Source: Arcuatula senhousia
Lineage: Eukaryota; Mollusca; Bivalvia; Mytilida; Mytilidae
Assembly: GCA_963971305.1 (NCBI GenBank)
Contig: CAXARO010000877.1
Span: 1 to 64,000, forward strand
Direction: 5' to 3'
DNA: 64,000 nt
The stretch's first letter is position 1, and every line of letters begins with the position of its first letter. Below are positions 31,893-43,100 of this stretch, piece after piece. Both the position numbers and the translations under genes were made by a program. The notes under the pieces were generated by a model. It worked only from the letters and a program-made list of their open reading frames with translations, searched no databases and had not been told where the DNA came from.

Positions 31893-32264
31893 ATGGTGAA
31901 AGTATGACAAGAGAAGTGTGTGAACCTGCTGGGGTTTTCCGCCCTACCAATTACGAGTGGTCTATTTACGTTTGTGCCTGTACCCGAGGTTACTTCAATA
32001 ATCTACGGCACACAGGTTAAACCCTAAGACGGCTGGGACTTATGAATGTGTGTGAGAATGCACAAATATAGCCAGAATACCTATCCTCAAGTGTTATCCA
32101 ACACGAGACGTTGTCAGCAGACGTCCTTTCTCAATGGTGGCTTGAACTGGACACACGTGTTGTCTGCTTCCCATCCGGGATCCAGCATCATTGTCGTTGG
32201 CCAATCACGGCTCAGCTTCTAAACGCCGTCGGACCCCCCGAAGCCTAAGGGCAACTCCACAACA
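31893..32264 (-). repeat. 5' LTR
   Basis: Identical to the LTR at 26,551. It is followed at higher coordinates by the GACAT target duplication. It should contain the promoter; no clear TATA box was seen. Confidence 0.92.
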
Positions 32265-32269
32265 GACAT

Positions 32270-32734
32270 GTGCCACGTGTCATGACATTATAATCTATAC
32301 TTCATTGCATTTGCATGACAATAAGGCCCATGTAAACAGTACAGGCACTTTCGAAGTCTTTTAGTTTTCTTTTAGGCTAAAGAATACATTGTTTCCAACG
32401 GTTTTATATACCAATTAAGTCTTTTATATTCGCTAGGGTATCACTGTGTGTCGATCACCTGGACGATCAAACCGGATGTGGATATAATCTTCATGGGTGT
32501 TACTAAAACCCGGAATTTTCACACGGAAACGGAACGGGGAAATGGCTTTTTTTATTTTATTTTTTTACTTAATGAAATATTATACATTTTAATGTACTAA
32601 TCATCTCAGCCGTTGTTTATTGCATGAAAGAACATCTAAATATAAATAAACTGTTCATAGATAACTTTGCTATATATATATATTGGTTACCTAAATTAGT
32701 ATGTGACCCGAAGGGGGGGTTAGTTACATACACT
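32270..32734. other. Unassigned spacer
   Basis: AT-rich sequence between the LTR element and the Mutator-like element. Nothing recognisable beyond T runs and (TA)n near 32,674. Confidence 0.3.
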
Positions 32735-34454
32735 GGTATTTTACGGTCATACTAATCAGCGCCCGAGGGCGCCCGAGGAGGTATTTAGCGCCCGAGCGGA
32801 AAAATAAGCGCCCGAGCATTTATTTTTTAAGCCCAAATGACTAAAACTTGATAAATTATGTTGTTTTATCGTCTATATTCAATAAGAGACGTGAGTAAAT
32901 CGGAGCCATAAATTTTCGAAAAAAAGGGGGAAACAAAGAATCCCCTTTCTAGCATTGCGGAACATGCGGAATAAACTGTCATCTATGCAGCATCGGATGT
33001 GATTCCTGCGGTACATGGTACAATCCACAGTGTGAAAATCTTACATTGGACGAATTTGATGTTTTTTGCGACGAACAAAAATCTGCCATACATGCAATGG
33101 ATGCTTCAGCGACGAGAATCGTGGTGCATACTCTTACACATGAGCTTTGAAAAGACTGACGGAGGTGAGAAAAATTCTCCAAAAGTTTAACAAAAATCAA
33201 ATAATTTTTTGTCTCTCCTAATAGTCTCCTACATGTTTTATTTTTTATTTTTAGTTTATTTGTTATTGCTTTTTGTGCACGGTCATCATTTTACATAGTA
33301 CTATAACGCCTGGTCTAAAAATTATATGATATGAACTTATTAACAGTGTGGTCATTATAAAGTGATTAACAATAGTTAATCTAATTAATAACAGTAAAGA
33401 CATTTATTATACAAACATAGGTCACGCTCAAATATTAATCCAATTTAATTGGATTAATTATATTACTGATTGATATTATAATATAATGATAATAATATAG
33501 ACATTAGACATTAGACATTATTTTATTTCAGCCAATCAAGGACCTTTGCAGGCAATGACAATTAACATTTATGATTTAAAACAGTACATAACAGACATAG
33601 CTTAGCAATACTAGCATAATTGAGGAGGTGAAAAACGATCTTTTTAAGAAGTTTATGAACTTAACAATGAGTTCGATCTTCGACAAGTACACATCAGTAA
33701 TGGAAACCAACTGACCTCAAAACCCTTTTCAACCGTGACCACCGTCAAAGACGGAAATGAATTGTAATGGGACTTTTCCGTGACCAACGGAAAAGTAGAA
33801 GTCAAGATGACTTGGGCGCCGGCTGAGAAACCACCTAGTCCTATAACATAAGAGTTTAACCTGCCTCATACATATTTATACGTGCATGTTAAAAGGTTTA
33901 CATTTTTTGTTGAAATTTAAACAAGTTTCTGGTTTTTTTTAAATTATTGCTTTGTTCACCATAATGATTTTAAAAGTGTATTACATGTTACCAATTTCAT
34001 TCTCTCATTTTTTACAATCTCAAGATTTTTAATTCATAATGCTGTGATTTTCCAGATTTTTATTTCATGAATCTGTGATACACCATGAACATTTTAAGTC
34101 AAAAGGTTACTTTTTGCTTAACTTCACAATACTTACGTATTTTTTTGTCAAAAACAATTTCTATTCTGTTTGTTTAGGATATTGTTAATAGTTCGTAATC
34201 TGAATAAATTTTAATCATACTTGAACTGGAATGATTTACAGATGTAACTTCACAATATATAATATGACAAATATAATACATATTCTTATTAATAATATTC
34301 ATTTCATCGCCAAAATCTAAGGTAAATACCAATTAAACTGTCAAAATATGTGCTCGGGCGCTAATTTTTCCGCTCGGGCGCTAATTTTTCCGCTCGGGCG
34401 CTAATTATCACCTCGGGCGCCCTCGGGCGCTGATTAGTATGACCCGGTATTTTA
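32735..34454. mobile_element. Mutator-like TIR element with 9-bp target duplication
   Basis: The 1702-bp element at 32,744-34,445 is flanked by perfect GGTATTTTA copies (32,735-32,743 and 34,446-34,454). TIRs of about 75-95 bp begin GGTCATACTAATCAGCGCCC and are built from repeated GCGCCCGAGCGGAAAAAT units. A 9-bp duplication with long TIRs fits the Mutator superfamily. There is no transposase ORF, but exon-like sequence is present, so a gene-fragment-carrying (Pack-MULE-like) element is plausible. Confidence 0.72.
32953..33164 (+). pseudogene. PHD-finger-like exon fragment inside the Mutator-like element
   Basis: Preceded by a splice-acceptor-like CCCCTTTCTAG and followed by a donor-like GGAG/GTGAGA. 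The frame starting at its first base encodes a Cys-rich segment CGTCGINCHLC then IGCDSCGTWYNPQC, which matches the core of a PHD finger (IxCDxCxxWYHxxC). The zinc-binding His position is Asn, and a TGA occurs at 33,148 before the donor site, so it is probably non-functional. It could be captured host sequence or a remnant of the element's own gene. A second possible exon lies near 33,621-33,711 (FKKFMNLTMSSIFDKYTS). Confidence 0.55.
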
Positions 34455-35202
34455 TGATAGGAGTGTGCAATTTGTAGATTTTGATTGGTACCCGAATCTA
34501 AAGCAGAAAAATCCCTAAACTGAATATACAAATCTATGAATATGCCGATTCAATACCCAAATATATGCAATACCATATCTATGCCAAAAATAAAAAAAAA
34601 TCAAGTCAAAATATTTAAGCCAATTAATAGAGAAAAAAAACAGATAATAATTACATAGCATGGGTCAACATATCAGTGATAATCTCTCCACAGGCCATTA
34701 TTTATCCTCATAAACGTACTGGTGTAACCTATTAGATGCAACCCTGAAAACAAATTTATTTGCCATATCCGATGATGCGGCTTGATGTGTCTAAATTAGA
34801 GCTATGACCCAAATCAATGGCACCTTTGCTTATTTGACACTCATGACTATGTTAGATAATGAGTACCAAATCTATGTGTATTAGTAAAAAAAAAAAAATA
34901 CCCAAATTTATGTAAAACAATTTGAACTGAAATAGACCCATAATAATGCACACCCCGTATATCGATATATAGGCAGCCCCCGGTGAGCCTCATACCCAGA
35001 TGCTTCTTAGGTCTATCCCGAGACTGAAGTAAGGTCACCCGATATCTTGTTCCTCAGGTTACATCGATCTCTCTTTCGAAAGAAAAGTGCATTTGTCAGG
35101 TTTTTTTTACGATCTTTATCTTGTAAAGGCATGTAAAATTTATCCTAAAATCATTAAATAAATTCCCCGTTTTCCTTTCCATAAACTATTTTGTTATCTG
35201 TT
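34455..35202. other. Unassigned AT-rich spacer
   Basis: No repeat family or gene recognised. Poly-A runs near 34,590 and 34,890. Short ORFs are not supported. Confidence 0.3.
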
Positions 35203-35389
35203 TATACCCGTAGCCAGAAATTTTTTAAGGGGGGGGGGGGGGAGTCGAACGAGGGTTCGATTTTCAAAATATTTCTTTTTTAATAGTGCTTAACCAAATT
35301 TCAGCTTGTTTTTACCTATATTATTCTATTTTTTTTTCGTCCTAGGGGGGGGGTCGTCCGAACCCCTAACCCCCCTGGCTACGGGTATA
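35203..35389. mobile_element. Small MITE with TACCCGTAGCCAG ends
   Basis: About 187 bp with inverted ends TATACCCGTAGCCAG and CTGGCTACGGGTATA, and G-rich tracts inside each end. TA at both boundaries may be the target duplication. Non-coding. Confidence 0.65.
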
Positions 35390-35604
35390 TGATGTCTCCC
35401 CGTCCCCTCTTTAATTAAAGTAGATATTTAAATGTACTGTTACGACGATCTAGGGGATCTCCTACATCTTTCCTACCCAATTGTGCAACTTTGTCACAAA
35501 AGATGCTTCAAAAAGGGTAATTATAATCCTGCGTTCTGATTGGTCAATATAATTATTAAAGATTGACAGATCGGAAGGGTGAATTGATAGCAGAGTAATA
35601 AAAT

Positions 35605-35641
35605 CATAGACCTGTATATTAAATATATATACAGGTCTATG
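35605..35641. repeat. Short perfect hairpin
   Basis: 15-bp arms CATAGACCTGTATAT and ATATACAGGTCTATG around a 7-base centre. It sits about where similarity to the Helentron-related copy A begins and may mark a break or an insertion edge. Confidence 0.6.
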
Positions 35642-36732
35642 ATAAAATGCATAGTTGTTTATGTGTACTAAAGGGGTCGTTTATCTTTTTACCCATAGCT
35701 ACTTCTTATCACAAGATTCAGATGAACTCTATTTCAATATTATCTTTAAAAGTTATATATTTGATGCAATAACTACTTTTAACCAGACAATAACACTCCA
35801 AGGCACACGCGAATCGAGCCAGGTAATTTTTACTTACACTTTATATAGGCGAATAGTGTCTTTGTTTGCGGGGGTATAATTATTAATAGCGAAAGAAGTT
35901 AACTCTTTGGTAAATCTCTTATGCCAATTATATCGTCCAGGCCGTAAGACTAAGTGCCGTAACAATAAGAAAATTCTTATTGTTACGGTCGTAAATGATT
36001 CTTTCTTCGTCCCGTCATCCGTTTCCGATTTTCGTCTTTGTCGTAACAATAAGAATTTAAAGCTGACAACCGGCTCCCTACTGTTCAAATAATCTTCCGA
36101 TAACAGCGGGATACCAGCCTATAATGGTTACGGTTTTGCCCAAATTTACCGTAACCGTACCCTGTGCCTTAACAAAAATTTCATATTGTTCGGATAGTTT
36201 TTAGAGTAGTTTATGGTAACCAGATTGAATTATCGCCCTTTTATTTTTCGTTGTTCAATAATATAGTTCCTATTAAAAATACAGTTTATTGTTCCTTAAT
36301 GTCCCATTTGTATTTGTTTTGTTTTGTTTCTTGATTCTAAGATTTACTGTTTTAACCTAAACCATAAATTGAGAATGGAAAGTCAATAACACTAGAATTA
36401 GAAAAAAGATTATTTCTACCTACGCATGTCCTCATAAAAAGTGACCAAAGATATCCAATTAAAAACAAAAAAAATAAAACTATTGCATTTGTTCCTTAAC
36501 ACTTTGGATGCTTTAGTTTTTTTATTTTTATTGTAGTTTAGGAGGAGTTGCGGTAACAAACTTTACGGTGTAAGGGGAGATAACTCCGTAACTAAAAATA
36601 GTTTCGCTAAGCGGACTCATTTTTAAATTGGTTTTTCATGACCGGTATACTACCTTAAGTATTGAAATGATATGTTGCGAAACAAAAAAAAAATTTTTTT
36701 GGCGGAAGAAGAAGAATAATAATAATAATAAT
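35642..36732 (-). mobile_element. Helentron-related element copy A, right (5') part only
   Basis: It aligns with about 39,350-40,120 of copy B and 52,310-53,091 of copy C (blocks GGGGTCGTTTATCTTT, ACAAGATTCAGATGAA, GATTTACTGTTTTAACC). About 350 bp near 35,800-36,150 is different and holds a hairpin at 35,957-35,988 (arms CCGTAACAATAAGAA). The left body and left terminus are absent here. It ends with GGCGGAAGAAGAAG and (AAT)n, and belongs to the A subtype (TGTTGCG). It may be the 5' end of the coding Helentron. Confidence 0.7.
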
Positions 36733-37554
36733 CAGAAGAATTGCTAGAAGGTCTTTACGACCGTAGTCGTGAAAGACCTTAATAAAGACCGGTCGACATT
36801 TTTTCATCTGATTTTGACTAAATATGATTAAAAGTAGTATATTTAAAAGGTTTTGACCATTTTTGGTGAAAAAATGTCAAATTTCACATTTTGGGAAAAA
36901 AGGGGGGATGAATTTTCAATTTTCTAATTTTTGATATCTGAGACCCATAAGTGGTTTAAATGTGTTGGAATAGTGTCATTAAGTTGATTTGACCTTGAAA
37001 AGTCAGTCAAGGTCATACGGTTACTCCGTATCTAAGACCGGTGTAAATTTTCAAAAAATCCTTTCGCGTCCAATAATTTAGCATTTTTTTGTCATTATTT
37101 GCTTAAATAGGTAGAAAAGACATTGGACAACAGTTTTGCACTCAAAAATCCTGACTTATATATGAAAAACTATCTAAAAAATTTATCATTATATGTCGTT
37201 ACTTTTAAAATGGTGATTTGACAAATTTGACGCTTCGCGACACTTTTTGTCTCTTAAAATCATAAACAGGAAGTGGTTTGTAATTTATGAAATTGGTCCA
37301 TAAAGCTTGCTTATAAGTCCCTTAACACTTTGGATGCTTTAGTTTTTTTATTTTTATTGTAGTTTAGGAGGAGTTGCGGTAACAAACTTTACGGTGTAAG
37401 GGGAGATAACTCCGTAACTAAAAATAGTTTCGCTAAGCGGACTCATTTTTAAATTGGTTTTTCATGACCGGTATACTACCTTAAGTATTGAAATGATATG
37501 TTGCGAAACAAAAAAAAAATTTTTTTGGCGGAAGAAGAAGAATAATAATAATAA
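36733..37554 (-). repeat. Type A satellite monomer (single)
   Basis: One monomer, nearly identical to those at 46,748 and 60,697. It starts CAGAAGAATTG, then CTAG and the hairpin, and ends in (AAT)n just before the CTAG terminus of copy B. Confidence 0.85.
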
Positions 37555-40120
37555 CTAGGAGGACAATTGTTTCGTAAACAATTGCTAAGGTCTTTCACGG
37601 AGACACGTTTACAATTTTTTTATTCATCTGTTATGTTTAAATGGTTTTACAATGCTCAGTAATTTGTGTATGTTGAGCGTAATTATGAAATTTTCGTACT
37701 TTTTTATTGTTTTAGAGACATTCTGTTTATATTATAATTTTGTTCAATTTTATAAGAGGAACATTAGTACAGTTTCAAAACAGTTTGAAGAGATTTCTGA
37801 ACTCTACAAGATATGAATCACATTTTTAAGTTCACATGGGGATTTTCATATACTACTATACCTCTAGAAAGATCTGGCTAACAAAACAAAACAGCTTACT
37901 TGATAAATGCAGGAACTTTGTAGAATTATTTAAAACTAAATCAGTCAAGGTAGGTGTTTAATGCCATCATTGCTCACATCACATGGAAAACTGATAAACA
38001 TCTTTATAGGATCTTTAGGTTTTATTTCTCATTGTGAGTTCGTTTTTATACTTGAATTTTTTTTTGTTAATGTCTTTCGTTATGTTGTTTCAGACTTACG
38101 CCATTTCATGTTTGATTCCTGATTTACATTTATTTGTTTATTTAAGCTTAATTGCTATAAAATAAAAAGGTTAAGTAACATTTGTGGGTATATATGACTG
38201 AACGAGTTGGTGTTTTACGCCCTTCCAACGCTATATAGGTTATTTAAACGCGATGAACATGTAAAGGATGATAAAATGAACATGAAATGATGATGATAAA
38301 TGAAATATGGGGATGGGGTTGGAAACAAAGGAAAGTAAATTTTGAAGAACCTCTGGAAAAAGGGAGAGATGGGTAGGGGCAGAAAATTTAATCTATGCAG
38401 TGCACAACTTGGCGGTCCACTGAGGGGTCTTATACATGTATGAAGCGTGGCACTCTCCACACATGATAAATAGTACGAAAACATGACCGCTAACCATAGT
38501 GCGCCAACGTGTTTGAAGTGCCACGCCTCATATACATAAAAGGGCTCCTTTTCACGCCAAGTAGCGCACCATTTAGGCTAAATTTCCGCCCCTCTCCCTT
38601 TTTCCTGTGGTTCTTTGGAATTTACTGTTGCTTTGTTTCCCACCCCATCCCCATCTTTCATAAAACATCATCATTTCATATTCATTTTATCATCCTTTTC
38701 ATGTTCATGACCTTTAGATTAACTATGTAGCGTTGCAAGGGAGTAAAACACCATCTAAATCATTTTTGTTAATTTCTTTCGCTATGATGTTCTTTTTCGT
38801 TTTCTGCAGACATACGTCATTTGATTCCTGATTTGTACTTCATTGCTAGGCAATAAAGTTTTAATAAAGCTTTATTGCAGTTACTTGAAACGGCGAAATG
38901 ACACTATCAATATGGATTAATTTTCCTTTCATGTTCAGAGTTAATCATTTTTTCTAAGAACATAACCGTTCTCTTCAATCCCTTAGGCACCTTTTCATAA
39001 AATCAGGATTTGAAACGATTCTAAGCATAGAAGATCGGCGACATGGTTGAAATTAGTCTAGTTCAATACTTAAAAAAAAACGCGTGAGAATATTAGTGGT
39101 ATTATTATACTACAAATTCTGCAAACCTACTAACAAAATCAGATTGTTTTGACATGGAATATTGTAACATTAATCAGCATCATTTTCCCTTGTAGTATGT
39201 ATAAAAATACATCTAAAATTGAAACAGTACAGATTTTCAAATTTAAAAATGATAATAAAGGGAAACAATTTCTAATCACGTGTTTAAATCAACCATTTGC
39301 AAACAGAATATTCGCACGAAATGAAAGCATTAATAAATTGATAACAGAGTAATTAGATACATAACAAGCAGTTGTTTAGGTGTAATAATGGGGTCGTTTA
39401 TCTTTACCCATAGCTACTTGTTATCACAAGATTCAGATGAATTCTATTTTAATATTGTTTTTAAAAATTATACATTTGATGCAATAACTCAATATTACTT
39501 TTAACCAGACAACAGGCAGAAAACAAACAGAAAACTATCATGTCTTGGCATAACCATTAAACAAAAATTCGATATTTTTCGGATAGTTTTTGGCATAGTA
39601 TTTGGTTACCAGATTGAATTATCGCCCCTTTGTTTTTCGTTGTCCAATAATATAGTTCCTATTAAAATTACAGTTTATTGTTCCTAAATGCCCCGTTTGT
39701 AATTTATTTTGTTTTGTTTCTTGGTTCTGTGATTTACTGTTTTAACCTAAACCATAAATTGAGCATTGAAAGTCAATGACACTAGATTTACAAAAAGGAT
39801 TAATTTTCCTTACGAATGTCCTCATAAAAAGTGACCAAAGATATCCAATTAAAAACAAAAAATAAAACTATTGCATTTGTTCCTTAACACTTTGCATGCT
39901 TTAGTTTTTCTATTTTTATTGTAGTTTAGGAGGAGAAGAAGACACAAACTTTACGGTGTTAGGGGAGATAACTCCGTAACAATAAATAGTTCGCTTTCGC
40001 AGGGTAAATTGCGAAGAGTTTTTTTATGACCGATATACCACCTTAAATATCAAAATGATATGTCGCGAAACAAAAAATATTTTGGGGCGGCGGATGAAAA
40101 ATAATAATAATAATAATAAT
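37555..40120 (-). mobile_element. Helentron-related non-autonomous element (HINE-like), copy B body
   Basis: The left edge has CTAG (37,555-37,558), the terminal hairpin (37,564-37,584) and AAGGTCTTTCACG, the same terminus as the coding Helentron. The body is non-coding. It contains a large inverted repeat (38,205-38,760) flanked by direct repeats (from 38,063 and 38,765). Its last 245 bp are the same as the last 245 bp of the adjacent 939-bp monomers. Known Helentron-associated elements have subterminal inverted repeats, tandem repeats and a 3' hairpin, all seen here. Confidence 0.8.
38205..38760. repeat. Large imperfect inverted repeat in copy B body
   Basis: Arms of about 260 bp surround a short centre near 38,480. 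Paired landmarks include GGTGTTTTAC / GTAAAACACC, GGATGATAAAATGAA / TTCATTTTATCATCC and GCGTGGCAC / GTGCCACGC. The counterpart in copy C has the left arm at 49,735-49,970 and the right arm at 51,430-51,710, split by an insertion. Short ORFs over the arms are artefacts. Confidence 0.75.
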
Positions 40121-43100
40121 CAGAAGAATTGCTAGAAGGTCTTTACGACCGTAGTCGTGAAAGACCTTAATAAAGACCGGTCAACATTTTTTCATCTGAT
40201 TTTGACTAAATATGATTAAAAGTAGTACATTTAACATGTTTTGACCACTTTTAGTGCAAAAATGTCAATTTTCACATTTTTGGAAAAAAGGGGGGATGAA
40301 CTATTAATTTCTTTATTTCTAATATCTGAGACCCTTAAATGGGTTAAATGTGTTGAAATAGTGTCATAAAATTGATTTGACCTTGAAAAGTCAGTCAAGG
40401 TCATACGGTTACTCTGTATCTAAGACCGGTGTAAATTTCCTTAAAATCCATTCGCGTTCAATATTTTAGCAATTTTTTCTCATTTTGGGGTTTTAAGAGG
40501 TAGAAAAGACATTGGACAACTGATTAGCACTAAAAACATGACTAAAATATGAATAATTATGTAAAATATAGATCTGTATATGTAGTAACCCTTAAAATTC
40601 CATTTTGAGTAATTTGACCTTGACCTTTGACCTTGGATTTTGACATTTTTGGATGTAACATATGTCACCTAAGTTTAATGGTGAAGGTTTCAAGTCTCTA
40701 TGACAAACGGTTTAAAAGATAAAAATTTTGACGCGTCGCGACACTTTTTGAGTCTTAAACGCGTCAACAGGAAATGATTTAAAATTTATTAAATTGGTCC
40801 ATAGAGCTTGTTTATTAGTACCTTAACACTTTGCATGCTTTAGTTTTTCTATTTTTATTGTAGTTTAGGAGGAGAAGAAGACACAAACTTTACGGTGTTA
40901 GGGGAGATAACTCCGTAACAATAAATAGTTCGCTTTCGCAGGGTAAATTGCGAAGAGTTTTTTTATGACCGATATACCACCTTAAATATCAAAATGATAT
41001 GTCGCGAAACAAAAAATATTTTGGGGCGGCGGATGAAAAATAATAATAATAATAATAATCAGAAGAATTGCTAGAAGGTCTTTACGACCGTAGTCGTGAA
41101 AGACCTTAATAAAGACCGGTCAACATTTTTTCATCTGATTTTGACTAAATATGATTAAAAGTAGTACATTTAACATGTTTTGACCACTTTTAGTGCAAAA
41201 ATGTCAATTTTCACATTTTTGGAAAAAAGGGGGGATGAACTATTAATTTCTTTATTTCTAATACCTGAGACCCTTAAATGGGTTAAATGTGTTGAAATAG
41301 TGTCATAAAATTGATTTGACCTTGAAAAGTCAGTCAAGGTCATACGGTTACTCTGTATCTAAGACCGGTGTAAATTTCCTTAAAATCCATTCGCGTTCAA
41401 TATTTTAGCAATTTTTTCTCATTTTGGGGTTTTAAGAGGTAGAAAAGACATTGGACAACTGATTAGCACTAAAAACATGACTAAAATATGAATAATTATG
41501 TAAAATATAGATCTGTATATGTAGTAACCCTTAAAATTCCATTTTGAGTAATTTGACCTTGACCTTTGACCTTGGATTTTGACATTTTTGGATGTAACAT
41601 ATGTCACCTAAGTTTAATGGTGAAGGTTTCAAGTCTCTATGACAAACGGTTTAAAAGATAAAAATTTTGACGCGTCGCGACACTTTTTGAGTCTTAAACG
41701 CGTCAACAGGAAGTGATTTAAAATTTATTAAATTGGTCCATAGAGCTTGTTTATTAGTACCTTAACACTTTGCATGCTTTAGTTTTTCTATTTTTATTGT
41801 AGTTTAGGAGGAGAAGAAGACACAAACTTTACGGTGTTAGGGGAGATAACTCCGTAACAATAAATAGTTCGCTTTCGCAGGGTAAATTGCGAAGAGTTTT
41901 TTTATGACCGATATACCACCTTAAATATCAAAATGATATGTCGCGAAACAAAAAATATTTTGGGGCGGCGGATGAAAAATAATAATAATAATAATAATCA
42001 GAAGAATTGCTAGAAGGTCTTTACGACCGTAGTCGTGAAAGACCTTAATAAAGACCGGTCAACATTTTTTCATCTGATTTTGACTAAATATGATTAAAAG
42101 TAGTACATTTAACATGTTTTGACCACTTTTAGTGCAAAAATGTCAATTTTCACATTTTTGGAAAAAAGGGGGGATGAACTATTAATTTCTTTATTTCTAA
42201 TATCTGAGACCCTTAAATGGGTTAAATGTGTTGAAATAGTGTCATAAAATTGATTTGACCTTGAAAAGTCAGTCAAGGTCATACGGTTACTCTGTATCTA
42301 AGACCGGTGTAAATTTCCTTAAAATCCATTCGCGTTCAATATTTTAGCAATTTTTTCTCATTTTGGGGTTTTAAGAGGTAGAAAAGACATTGGACAACTG
42401 ATTAGCACTAAAAACATGACTAAAATATGAATAATTATGTAAAATATAGATCTGTATATGTAGTAACCCTTAAAATTCCATTTTGAGTAATTTGACCTTG
42501 ACCTTTGACCTTGGATTTTGACATTTTTGGATGTAACATATGTCACCTAAGTTTAATGGTGAAGGTTTCAAGTCTCTATGACAAACGGTTTAAAAGATAA
42601 AAATTTTGACGCGTCGCGACACTTTTTGAGTCTTAAACGCGTCAACAGGAAGTGATTTAAAATTTATTAAATTGGTCCATAGAGCTTGTTTATTAGTACC
42701 TTAACACTTTGCATGCTTTAGTTTTTCTATTTTTATTGTAGTTTAGGAGGAGAAGAAGACACAAACTTTACGGTGTTAGGGGAGATAACTCCGTAACAAT
42801 AAATAGTTCGCTTTCGCAGGGTAAATTGCGAAGAGTTTTTTTATGACCGATATACCACCTTAAATATCAAAATGATATGTCGCGAAACAAAAAATATTTT
42901 GGGGCGGCGGATGAAAAATAATAATAATAATAATAATCAGAAGAATTGCTAGAAGGTCTTTACGACCGTAGTCGTGAAAGACCTTAATAAAGACCGGTCA
43001 ACATTTTTTCATCTGATTTTGACTAAATATGATTAAAAGTAGTACATTTAACATGTTTTGACCACTTTTAGTGCAAAAATGTCAATTTTCACATTTTTGG

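Larger units (their letters stand above)
26546..32269 (-). mobile_element. Non-autonomous LTR retrotransposon (Gag-protease only)
   Basis: The element is 5714 bp on the minus strand between GACAT duplications (26,546-26,550 and 32,265-32,269). The 372-bp LTRs are identical by eye, so insertion was recent. The order is complete for retrotransposition in trans: 5' LTR (31,893-32,264), primer-binding-site candidate, Gag-protease ORF, polypurine tract, 3' LTR (26,551-26,922). The 930 bp between the stop codon and the polypurine tract contain no reverse transcriptase, RNase H or integrase. Gag and protease style suggests the Ty3/gypsy group, but without pol this is uncertain. It resembles TR-GAG-type elements that depend on an autonomous partner. 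Confidence 0.88.

Noticed and set aside
38215..38730. Pair of 70-90-codon ORFs on opposite strands
   Set aside because: They are the two arms of the large inverted repeat read in each direction; no protein features and not conserved in copy C.
40610..40640. Nuclear-receptor-like TGACCTTGACCTTTGACCT sites in type B monomers
   Set aside because: AAGGTCA/TGACCTT runs are common in several repeat families here, so the resemblance is probably repeat sequence rather than regulation.
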